A stretch of 64,000 bases of DNA from Eremophila alpestris peregrina (lineage: Eukaryota > Chordata > Aves > Passeriformes > Alaudidae): contig WMCF01000015.1 of the NCBI GenBank assembly GCA_009792885.1, forward strand, positions 16,308,813-16,372,812, read 5' to 3'. The position numbers were made by a program, and so were the translations under genes. This document shows, piece by piece, positions 13,513-23,862 of this stretch (position 1 is the first letter of the stretch; each line of letters begins with the position of its first letter). The notes under the pieces were generated by a model that was not told the origin of the DNA, searched no databases, and saw nothing but the letters and a program-made list of their open reading frames with translations.

Positions 13513-14259
13513 CTAAAAGATGTAGGAGAAAAACAAAGCCATTTTTAAATCAAAAGCATTGCTTTTATACATTCCTAAGTGAGGAACATCAATATTTGAG
13601 TTAGCAACCCTTGAAAGTAGCCCAAACCAGACCTCAAAAAAGGAACTTTACACTTAGCCCAGTATTAAACAAATGGGTTTTCTAATGTACAAAAGCCTAA
13701 GGCAGGCAAAGGCTATTTTTATTTCCTGACAAGTAAAGCAAGTCAAATGACTGCAGGTCTTGATGCATGCCAGACCCACACCTGTGTAAGAACAGGTGTC
13801 TCCTCAGCCAAGAAGGGAACACATGTCTACTTGTAGTCTTCAGCAGAACACTCTTCCTGTAGCTGTAGGAAGTACAGCTCTTACATAAGCCAAGGGTGTT
13901 TCCCCTAATGGCCCACAAAATTAAGGAGTCATTCCAAAATTACAGACGTTTCCAACAGCCAAAAGCCAGGAAGATGTAAATATCGACTGCAGGAGAGCAA
14001 CTCCCTTATATGCACTAAAACTGGAAACCACTATGGAAACATCTCCCAAAGACAATAGGGCCAAGGACACCTCTGGCATAGGTTGGAAACACCTCTCTTT
14101 GCTCCCTTCACCTGAGGGGAAAGAGGGCAAGTGGTGATCAGATATGTCAGAAAAAACCAACCAACTCCTTACCACATACACACAGAGGACATCCTGCCCT
14201 AAGGACTTTTTCTGAAAGTCTCAGACCCAGAAAATCCTAATTTAAAAAGCCACACTTAC

Positions 14260-14498
14260 CCGGACCCTGGCCATTTCTTTACTTTTCGTGTAGAGGGTTT
14301 TGTTAATACACAACACATTGAAAATGGGGTGCTGCCATATGCTGTCCAGTAGGTGCTTGGAGAAGTTGCACACGTAGTACTTTTTGAAGTCCCACTTGGA
14401 GAGTATCCGGGCAGGAATAGAAGACTGGGCATAGCAGTGGCAGCAGTCACAGAAGTACTTCCCCAGGTAGTCACAATAGCGCAGTCTCCTGATATATT
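14260..14498 (-). CDS. RUBCNL: RUBCNL coding exon 11 (Rubicon-homology core)
   Basis: This is 239 nt with acceptor CTGCAG|AATATA and donor GTCCGG|GTAAGT. It encodes RRLRYCDYLGKYFCDCCH, then IPARILSKWDFKKYYVCNF and HLLDSIWQHPIFNV. The Cys/His cluster (C552, C560, C562, C563, H564) and the IPAR.L..WDF..Y.V.NFS motif are the strongest family signature in the window. In Rubicon this domain contacts RAB7 (established for the family). Confidence 0.97.
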
Positions 14499-16410
14499 CT
14501 GCAGGCAGACAGCAATGAGATTCTGAATATTTTAAAAACTTGTGGGACATAACTCCTGTCTGTATGCCTAGTCTGTCTAAATAACTCAGATCTAGTGGAA
14601 TGAAGGGAAAGGGATTTTTTTTTATATTCTTTTGGTAGGGGGTTTTATTATTGTGGTAAGCACATGTACAAGGTTTGTCCTTGGCATTAGAACACAAAGC
14701 TTTCCTTATTTCCATATTTCTTCAACTGATTATAATTATCAACCTAAGATCTTAGAAAAACTCCTGCTGCTTTAACCACAAAGGAAACACTAGGTAAAAT
14801 ACACAACAAAAATACTTCCACCAATTTTGGAGTCATGTTTTGTACAATACTTTTTAACATCAAGAGGTTTGTGGGGTTTTTCCCAGCTGCTACAGTATTT
14901 CCAATTTGCTCAACTTAATATGTCATCACAGATTGTTGATACTTTACAGGACACCACAAATGCTGCTCTTGTGAGCTGACCCAGAACAAGACTTAAGCAC
15001 TGCTTCAAAGATTTCTTAGGTAAGGTCTGTTTGTCAGTTCTGTAAATCATTGTGCTTTCAAGCAGTTCTCACAAAGTGTAAGGAATTAAACAATAAAACA
15101 AGGCAGATTTTGTGATCAAGATCTAAAGAAACAAACAGTTTTAAAAAGACACCCCAAAAGAACAAAACCATGGATTCCACAAGCTTGCATACAGGCTCTA
15201 AAAAGAGACTTTTGGGAACGTCTAAATTGGCACAGGGAAAGAATTATTAAAAGAAACAACGGGACTATGCAAAACCAGCTCTTTCCAGCCTGGAAGCTTG
15301 ATAATTTTTTTTTTTTGTGGCTTTTTTCTGTTTTGTTGTTCACTGTTATGGATTTTTCTTGTGTATGAGAAGGACATCTATCAAGTACTGTATTCTGTAT
15401 TGTATGAAAAATTCCAGACACCGGAAAGATCCCACTGTCTGTTTTACTATTGCAGGCACATCCAACAATGAGATTTTATTTCTAGCTCACAATTTAAAAC
15501 TTGTGGTACATCTGTGCTGCTGAGGATGATAATCTGATTACAGTACTGGTTGCAGTACAAATACTGCACTTATTAGGGGTTTTTTGGCCAATTTTGGTAA
15601 TACTTACTGCTTTCTATTGGGGTTCCACAACCAACACACGTAAAGTTTTGAGCAGCCACAACTGCATCTCTCCTGTATACAGAGGCAAATAGTTAGACCA
15701 TTCAGCACCCAAAAGACACTTTTAATTAACATTCTTCCAAAGTGCAAAAGAGCTACACTGGCACCAGGGAGGATGTCCACCTCAGCAGCTGACTCCCCCA
15801 TGTGAAGAAAGGAGATTCTGTAATGCTTGTTGAAAGAACTAAATTATTTTCTATTTCTTTAGGTGGCATCAGTATCATAGGGTTTGGAGAGGGGATATCC
15901 ATATTTGTAACTGAAAAAGTAACTGCACCTGCAGCAACACAGGGAACAGCCAGTTTGCTTACTCTCTGCACTTAACAGCATTTGACATGGGGTGAGAGAG
16001 CCATTTCCTCACACATGACCTGGTGCCTCCCCCCACTTTCTGAAAACCAGCTATCCATAAAATATTAACAGGACAGAGGGGAAAGACAAGACTATTCCCA
16101 GGTAGTGTCACAAAATGAAATTTTCAGGAGCTAAGTACACTGCCTCCATAACACCAAAGAGTATGTGTATTATCACATGGAAAATTGCACATTCTGTGTT
16201 AATCAGGACGTGCCAAGAGAGAGAAAAAGATTCCATCTGTTTTCGAGTGAGGCTGGTGACAGACACTGCAGAAGGCTTTGCCATGCACCAGCTCTAGACC
16301 TGTTCACAGACTATCTGCACATGCACTAGATCTGTTCATCACCCAGGCTCCTTCCATCAGCTTTCCCCACACTATACTAAATGACAATGCCCAGATTCCT
16401 CAAAACATAC
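14499..16410 (-). other. RUBCNL introns 10 and 9 around exon 10
   Basis: The 1109-bp and 738-bp introns flank the 65-nt exon 10 at 15608-15672. Apart from short T-runs (15307-15316) they are featureless. Confidence 0.6.
15608..15672 (-). CDS. RUBCNL: RUBCNL coding exon 10 (first zinc pair)
   Basis: This is 65 nt with acceptor TATACAG|GAGAGA and donor AGCA|GTAAGT. It encodes RDAVVAAQNFTCVGCGTPIE, placing the CxxC pair C534/C537 that opens the Rubicon-homology domain. The phases (2 in, 1 out) fit exons 9 and 11. Confidence 0.95.
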
Positions 16411-16556
16411 TTGACTGAAGGATGAATATTAAATATAATCTGTGATCTTGGTGGAGACCAGCCAGAAGATCCTCTCAACTTGGATATGATCTTTATTTCT
16501 TCAGCCAGATTCAAACTGGACTCAAGTTCTCTTGGAATCTCTTCTTTCAGCACAGA
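16411..16556 (-). CDS. RUBCNL: RUBCNL coding exon 9
   Basis: This is 146 nt with acceptor CAATAG|TCTGTG and donor GTCAA|GTATGT. It encodes SVLKEEIPRELESSLNLAEE and then WSPPRSQIIFNIHPSVK. The W.PPR.QIIFNIHP motif is diagnostic of RUBCNL and leads directly into the Rubicon-homology domain. Confidence 0.96.
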
Positions 16557-16938
16557 CTATTGGGAAAGATAAGCTCATTAAGATAATCAGCTGGGCATGT
16601 GTTAAATGCTATGGGAGATGTTTATCTGCCTTTATACTCTGGTATTTTAAAGTTCAGTTTTCACCTGCATGTAGTCCCCCCCCCCAGGTCAAACTCCCTC
16701 ATATCAGTCCCTGAAGAAAGCACATCCTGATTGTTCATAACTACATGTTTTAATGTGCTGAAAATTGCTGGAGAGAGAAGAGATTTTCTAAATATTTAGA
16801 TAAAGTGAACTGTAAGCACTCATCTGTATTTTTTTTTTTGGTAGCTTCCTCCCTTTCCTAGCGATGAAGCAGCTGCAGTGAGACCATGATTATTTGGGGA
16901 ACTGAATAAAGAGCTCGTTGTTTTCAGATCAGACTCAC

Positions 16939-17071
16939 TCTCTGCTTAGATGAGCTCAGGCAACCAGACAGCTGAACTGCAGAGTCTGTCTGCAACCAGT
17001 ATTTTCTGAAAGCTCTGCACAACTCTTGGGCTGTTGCTTCAGCAGAATTGCTTCCTGGTTCAAAAGATGAT
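16939..17071 (-). CDS. RUBCNL: RUBCNL coding exon 8
   Basis: This is 133 nt with acceptor TTTCAG|ATCATC and donor CAGAGA|GTGAGT. It encodes SSFEPGSNSAEATAQELCRA, then FRKYWLQTDS and a Ser-rich end. The motif AxELxRxFxKxW is conserved in Pacer. The exon ends in phase 0. Confidence 0.94.
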
Positions 17072-17383
17072 CTGAAAGGTAAAGAATACTGTCAGTGAAA
17101 AATAGCAGCATGTCATCAGCATCTCCACTGCTTTTTCTGCATCCCTGAAAAGTTTTCTCCCATTCATTCATTCTTTCTTTGATACACCCAGGCCCTTGGA
17201 GAGCCACAGACACCTCCCTCCAGCAAGACTGGGGGACCAGAGAAACACTGCTAAGCCAAACACCAGACACATTTGCTGTCAAGCAGCATTCCTTCCCCTT
17301 CCTTGAGAGGGCCCAATTTACCACTCCCACAACTTTCCCTGCCCCAGCCAGAAGAACCACCAAAAAGCTGCTCCAGCACAAAA

Positions 17384-17415
17384 GGTAAAGCCTATTATAG
17401 GTAAAGGCTATTATA
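17384..17415. repeat. 16-bp tandem duplication beside RUBCNL exon 7
   Basis: GGTAAAGCCTATTATA is followed by GGTAAAGGCTATTATA, with a partial third unit (GTAAAG). It lies 14 bp from the exon 7 end, within intron 7. Confidence 0.85.
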
Positions 17416-17429
17416 GTAAAGAAACACAC

Positions 17430-17472
17430 CTTTTATCAGGGGCAACAGACAGATTTTCAAGGTCTTCAAGTT
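17430..17472 (-). CDS. RUBCNL: RUBCNL coding exon 7 (43 nt)
   Basis: This is the shortest coding exon, encoding ELEDLENLSVAPDK. The acceptor is TACTGCAG|AACTTG and the donor is AAAAG|GTGTGT. Phase 1 in and phase 2 out fit both neighbours. Two 16-bp direct repeats sit 14 bp into the following intron (17384-17415). Confidence 0.9.
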
Positions 17473-18503
17473 CTGCAGTAAAGGAGAAAATTTTATCAAG
17501 CCATTTAAGTCTGTTACTCAGCACTATTTTAAAAATACTTTCTGTGTTACCACAGTATCAGTTTCAAAAATATTCATCTTTCCAACACTTTTGCTGGATA
17601 TGGGAAATAACCACAGCCCTAGTTGTAAAACAGGCATAAGCAGTCTTATCTCATCTGCATATCTCTGATGTGATAAAGAATATTCCCTAATCCCTTTGCA
17701 TCCTATCATCACCATCAGCCTGCTTTCAAGAGCTGAAAGGACAAAGTGTCTGCTGGTAGAGGTCCAGACAGAAGTCACTCAACATAAATAATAATGTACA
17801 GAGCCAAGAGAGTTCACATTAGTTTTTTTGGACACTGACAGATGTTTGGAGACACCAATCACAAACATACCAGTTAATGCTACAAATACGTTAGTAACAG
17901 GTGAGATGAATGCAATTAAAGGACACAGTTCAATATGCTTACATAAACACAATATGCTTATGCCAACAAGGTGCTCACATTGGTAGTGTTAGTTTTGATC
18001 AAGCTTATTGCTCTCAAGACAAATGTTTCCCCATTTAAACATCTCAAAGTAACTCTTGCTATTAGAAATGCAGTCTTTTAGGAGCTTGTTCTTCATTTGT
18101 AGATCAGAGAACGATGAGAGGAAAAAATAAAGCTCTAAAACCAAAGACTACAATAAAAATCCATTTGTTATCAGGAAAAGGTAAAACAAAGGTTAAAAGT
18201 TCCACAGGCCACTTTCAAGGGTTTCTATTTCCGTATGTGTAAAAACCAGAAGCAAACCAAATGAAACTCAGGATGTCCTAAAGAGAAGCAAAGCACATAT
18301 GACTGTAAGAGGACAGAGACATTCTGATCTAGTCCTGAAGCAGAGGGAGAGGCGGCCTAAAACAGAGTCAATCTGTTTCATTAGGAAATTGTGTCCTAAA
18401 TTCTCTCAACCAATGCTGCTATAGCTGACTGAGGTTGTGCCAGTTTCACACTTTCTTCATGTACATTCCTTTGATTTAGTCCTCAAGACAATTTCAGTCC
18501 CTC

Positions 18504-19302
18504 TGTTGGGTTTGCATGGCAAGATTTTGGCAGCTGGAGGGGCAATGGCAGTGGCTTCTGTGAGAATCTGCCAGAAGCTTCTCTCAGATCTGAGAGAGCC
18601 AATGCCAGCCAGCTCCAGAATGGATACACCACGGGCCAAGGCTGAGCCCATAGCCATGATGGTAGTGCCTGTGGGATAACCAAGTCAAAATGGGAGGGAA
18701 AAAACCCTGCACAGTTGCAGCTGGAGAGAGTGTGAGAGTATGTATGAGGAACAGCCCTGCAGACACCAAGGTCAGTGAAGAAGGAGGGGCAGGAGATGAT
18801 CCAGGAGCCAGAGCTGAGATTCCTCTGCAGCTCCTCATACAGCCCATGGTGAGGCAGCTGTGTCCCTGCAGCCCACGGGGATTAATGGGGAAGCAGAGAT
18901 CCCCCTGCAGCCTGTGGAAGAGCCCAAGCTGGGGCAGGAAGATGCCTGAAGGAGGCTGTGAACTAGAGGGAAGAAGTCCACGCTGCAGCAGGCTCCTGAC
19001 AGGATGTGTGGGAAGCCCCAAGAGGTAGAGAAATTGGAAGTTAAGTTTAGCCCAGGAAAAAGGGAGAGGTGGGGGGAAGGTGCTTTAAAATTTAATTTCT
19101 CATTACCCTACTCTGATTTGATTGGCAATAAATTAATTTCCCCACACTGACTCTTTTTTTCTGTGACAGTTTTTGGAGAATGATGTCTCCCTGTCCTTAT
19201 CCAACCAACATGCCTTTTATGTTTTCTCTCCCTTTCCAGTGGAGAAAGGAAGTAACAGAGTGGTTTGGTGTTCACTTGGTGTTCAGCCAGGGTCAGCTCA
19301 CC
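18504..19302 (+). mobile_element. Solo LTR of an avian endogenous retrovirus, intron 6 of RUBCNL
   Basis: An approximately 800-bp element starts TGTTGGGTTTGCATGG and ends GTCAGCTCACCACA, with TG...CA termini. Internal text such as GCAGACACCAAGGTCAGTG, repeated 'CTGCAGCCC' blocks and a poly(A) signal AATAAA at 19127-19132 matches an LTR family I recognise from songbird genomes. No internal retroviral genes are present, so it is a solo LTR. The flanking 5-mers (CCCTC, CTCAC) are not a clean target duplication. It is antisense to RUBCNL and 226 bp from exon 6. Confidence 0.7.
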
Positions 19303-19528
19303 ACACTCACAAACCAGCAAAGATATTCTTTCCTAGAAAGGAAATCCTGCAGCAGTCTGATATTTCTGTATGTGTTCTAATAAGGAACTACACATACATA
19401 ATTATTTTCTTTTTCTCATGTTATTTCTCCTACAATAGCATCTACTAAATCAAGAGAATTCCCAAACAATGGAATAGATTCAACTGAACAATATATCTGT
19501 TTCTGCAGTTACAATTTTCAAGTCTTAC

Positions 19529-19633
19529 CAATAATTACATATTCATCCTCTGAGTCACTGTGGCAGTGAAATCTGGTAACCTCATGATGTGATGGTAGAT
19601 ACACTGGGGAGCTGACAGGCAGCAAAGCACAGC
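19529..19633 (-). CDS. RUBCNL: RUBCNL coding exon 6
   Basis: This is 105 nt with acceptor GGACAG|GCTGTG and donor ATTG|GTAAGA. It encodes CALLPVSSPVYLPSHHEV and continues to DSEDEYVII. The acidic DEYVII and following ELEDLEN segment corresponds to the acidic EFVILELGDF-type stretch of the mammalian protein. Its donor lies 226 bp from a solo LTR in the following intron. Confidence 0.93.
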
Positions 19634-20497
19634 CTGTCCAAGACAAGGAAAAGATCAGTTAAACTTTTCCAGCATTGTTAAGTACCTGCAATTATGTTCA
19701 CATTTTTCATCACTTACCAAACCTTTAGCACACAGACTGCATTTATAGAACAATTTTAATTATTATTATACATAGAACAGGCCAGTTCTTGGGAGTCTGT
19801 CATACAGTATATCCCCCAATTTCTTAGCCAGAATAAATAGTGATAAACCCAAATCTTTTATATTGCCAGTGGTCTCTCCCCTTCTCATATCCAAGAACAC
19901 CATTCATTTTTCCACAGAAGTTATGTCATTTAGACTTATGATTAATCACTAAGATCTATACTATTCAAAAGGCTAAAAATCTACTTAAAAATGCCTGTGC
20001 TGACTCAAGCATAATAATGTCAGAGGAGTATTTATCATATTGCCTTAAACTCTATGTGAATGAATACTCTGGGGAGTCTCACTTAAACTGATTGCATGGC
20101 CTCATCTGCATACTGCAGAAGCAAATACAGAAGGAAAGAGCCAAGCTGTAATACTACAAAAAAAAAAAAAATTAAGCAGAGAGAGAAAAACCATCCACCC
20201 ATGCTCTGTGGAGAGTCATGCTTAGCTTGTGGCATTTAAACCTTACATTTTCATTTTAATGTAAAAATAATTATAATTAATAAAATATAGGTGTGAACAT
20301 CCAAAAGGAAGTATGCGACTCACAGGAAAAACACCTGTGGCATAATGACCCTCAACAGACCCAGCTCTCCAGATACTCAAAGAAGGTAACAGAGGATTTG
20401 GTTCCAAGCAATGTCCCAATGTGTTTAGTATTTTCTTGCACAAAAACAAACAGCAAAGGCTTTCAGACAAGGTTACACTCTAGATTAAGTAACTTGC

Positions 20498-20708
20498 CTT
20501 CATAACCACTGTCCGAAGAGGTAACAGAAGAATCAGACTTCTTCACTTCAGGGTAAGAAGATAACTCTGAATCAGTGTGATAGCTGCCATCTGATCCACT
20601 TGTTTCCTCCACACCCCAGGACTCTGCTTGTTGTTGGCTTAGGATATTACATTTCATTTTTTCTAGTGATGCTATAATCATATCTGCGACAAAAAAGTGT
20701 GCGTTTTC
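20498..20708 (-). CDS. RUBCNL: RUBCNL coding exon 5 (GC donor)
   Basis: This is 211 nt encoding residues 310-379 plus one base. It begins ENAHFFVADMIIASLEKMK, a helix conserved across Rubicon and Pacer, followed by NILSQQQAESW and a Ser/Asp-rich tail ending SSDSGYEG. The acceptor is TGTCCAG|GAAAAC. The donor reads GAAG|GCAAGT, a GC-type donor with otherwise perfect U1 pairing. G joined to GC of exon 6 makes Gly380 and yields SGYEGCALL, which matches the mammalian protein. No nearby GT keeps the frame. Confidence 0.95.
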
Positions 20709-23700
20709 CTGGACACAAGATTGGAACACTCATTAGTACACAACATACTTGATATTTAGTTAAGATGAAGTGAAATCTATAATTTTCCCCCCATACTTTT
20801 TCAATTCTATAAATAAAAATGTAGACCTGTCTGACCTTTTATTTAAACTCAAAAAAACCACCCCAATGGCAATTCAGAAACAATATGCAAAAGGCAACTG
20901 CCCAGATAATTGTCTCACCCTTGATTATAACATACAATCTACTTTTACCTTACCCAAGTATTAGATAAAAATGATTAACTGATGTATATGTAAGCATTTC
21001 AGAGATGTAGTCTTCTAGTTACACTGCATTATTTAGTATGCAAGCATGCATTCAAGTAACCTAGTTAAAATTACTTAATTTCAAGTCAATGTGAACAAGC
21101 AGTTTTGCACACATGCTAGCTGGAGGGGGGCAGAAGTGGCAAGTTTTGAATGGAGTGTAGATCTCCAGGTGGTGGGAAGTTCAGGAGCTAGTAAAATGTT
21201 TCATATGTTAAGAGTTAGAGCAGTGAAGTAGGCAATATGCAGTGAGATAGCTCACATGTCCAACTCAACACTACACAGAAAGTCTGTGGTAAGAATAAGT
21301 GGGAACCTGGCTTCCCTGTGCTTCCCCCTGCCTTCCCCCTGCTCCAAAGCTTCACTGCAGCATTTCCAAATCAGACAGCACTTCCTTGTGATGTCCCTTC
21401 TTGCCTGCCCTAGTAATCCATTCTCTAGGAAAAGAGACCACTGAGACATACACACACACACACACCTGGGGCTCCTTTCCTAATATCACTGCTGTATCCC
21501 TCGCTTTCTGAGGTCTAACAGAGCATCCCACCAGGCCCACCTGAGCTACAGCTGATGGCCAGGGCACACGTCCCACACCAGTCTCAGATCAAAAGTAGAT
21601 CATGGAGAAATGGTTGTACTCAGGTGCCTGGGTGGAAACCCAAAGATATCCAGGATATCTCTCCCCTCAACTGCCATGTGCAAACCTAAACTTACATCTA
21701 AAAAGCTATGGCAGCATCCAAGGCTAGAGATTCTTGAGGATAATTAAAGTTTTATAAAAGTGGCTTATGTTCAGAAAATTGTACCACTCAACATCAGCAT
21801 TCATGACATCCCCTCAAGCTGTATGGGAACCACGAAGGAAGACATCAGAGTTAAGGAATAGCTACATCTTAAGGAGCACAACAGACAGCACAGTTTTCTT
21901 ACTGCTCACACGTAGACAAGATTAATCTCAGCATTAGAGAACACCCAAGTCCCTGTGGGTGTTTGGAGAGACTTCTCTTTTTCCCAACACTAATTAGTAT
22001 TACTTGCTTGGTCCACAGTTTCCCCAGAGACAACTTTCTATGAGCTTTAGGAGTCCAGGAGTTTGCTATCTTTCCATTAGCAAAGAAGTAATTTAAAAGC
22101 CTTTTTTCCTTTTGGGAGATTATCTCCTACTTTAAAGATACAAAAAAGTCTCAAGTTAGTGGCAGAGCACAGCCTATCAGCCTGCCCTGCTGATAAAAGC
22201 AATTATGAGTGTATCTGAGAGAGCTACATTGCAAAAACATGAAACAGAACACAGATTCCTCATCATGACTATCAGCTTTCAGCTCTGCCTACTGACAGCT
22301 CCCTCAGTCTACAAGGCAGCCCAACTCAGCTGTAACACACCAACCTTCTCAATTCTGTCCTCTCCCACAAACATCAGTGGAAAACCCCTTTAAGATTATC
22401 TGACCTATTTCCTTCCTGGCCCACAACTACAACTGCAGGACCTGCCGACACCACATGCATATTACCTTTCAGTCCCAATGTTCAAAGAGATCACTTCACA
22501 AGCTAAAAGTATTTGAAATTTTGTGGGTTTTGGTTGGGTTGGGTTTTTTTATTCTTTGGGTTTTTCTTAAAGGCAGCCTCACTCATAATGGACTGAGCTC
22601 TTGCTATCTCTTAACTTGTAATCACATCAGCCCCCAATCTCTGCACAGTAGTAGAAGCTGATAAGATCTTGCCTCACTCAACACTCAGATTGTGGTTTCT
22701 AATCCAGAGACCTGCTCACTGGTCTCCTGGTGCCTGAAAACAAATTACTTTTGTTTTAAGTCCCACATAACAGATGGAGAAACATCATCTCCTTTCTGAA
22801 ACACCTTTCATAAAAAGCAACATGAAAAACTAGTTCAAGTTTGTTGAGTTTTGGTGTGTGATTTATTGAGTGGGTTTTGTTGTTTGAAATGCACCTTATG
22901 GATGTTGAGAGCTTCAAACCAAAGGCAGAACTTGCTACTCCAGTAAAACCAGTGTTGTGCACAAAGATGATGATAACCTCTTGGGCCCAGGATATGGGAC
23001 CCACATGCACAGAGTCCAGCAAAAAAATCTCCTTTTCTACGCACATTTTTAAAGCTCTTTTATATTAAATGCTACCCATTGCAATCCATTAACGCCTCTT
23101 TTTCCACTGTTGGAAAAGATTAACATTTAGTACACAGAGTTATGTGTGACAGCTTTAGCTCCTCATATTAAGCTCTGTTTATAGGCTTAAGTGGACTGCC
23201 TATCTGGCAACACACCTAAGACTCTTTGGAGCCCTTATAAGAAACCATGAGAAACTGCTTGAATTACTGAAGAGTCATTGTGCTTGTTATTCATACTGTA
23301 ATTCTCTGACAGTAAAACTCACATGCTCATCATAACCACACACAAAAAAATCCCACCCTCTCCCCATCTTTTGATAGTCAAAGCATGAGGTAAATCTCAT
23401 ACATATGCAAGCAGCTGCAACAACTTCTATGTAACATATTCTAATATAACTTTCAAATTATAGCTTGCTTTCAAGGACTGTGTGGGGAAATCATGGAATC
23501 AAAAGCAAAAACATACACTGTTCCTGTATATATTTCCATTATTTTAAAATAATTTAAGCATTTAATTAATGGGTCAAGAGCAGAAGACAAATTACAAAAT
23601 AGGCATTTTATGTTTACAGGTTCACCCATAGAGGGTGAGAAGAAGGGAAACAGAGCATTTGTAAAGATTAGTACATCTATCAGGAAGTTCTTTTCTTGAG

Positions 23701-23776
23701 AAACACCTCTCATCACTTGGTTGTGCCACAATAAAACGTAAAACACATCATGATGACAGTATTACGTTGTCCTCAC
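20709..23776 (-). other. RUBCNL intron 4
   Basis: About 3.1 kb without a recognised element except (CA)7 at 21451-21465 and a G/T-rich stretch at 22522-22566. I see no additional exon. Confidence 0.7.
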
Positions 23777-23862
23777 CTTTTCCACATCCTCTGGAAGCAT
23801 GCACACATCCTGCAGTGAACGGTTCAAGGGTACAGCACTTATATTCAAAGGAGAAGTAGAAC
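23777..23862 (-). CDS. RUBCNL: RUBCNL coding exon 4
   Basis: This is 86 nt with acceptor CCACAG|GTTCTA and donor GAAAAG|GTGAGG. It completes Gly281 and ends with the family motif LPEDVEK, which runs straight into ENAHF of exon 5. It ends in phase 0. A longer open frame over the same DNA (23748-24269) is in another frame and is not the protein. Confidence 0.93.
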
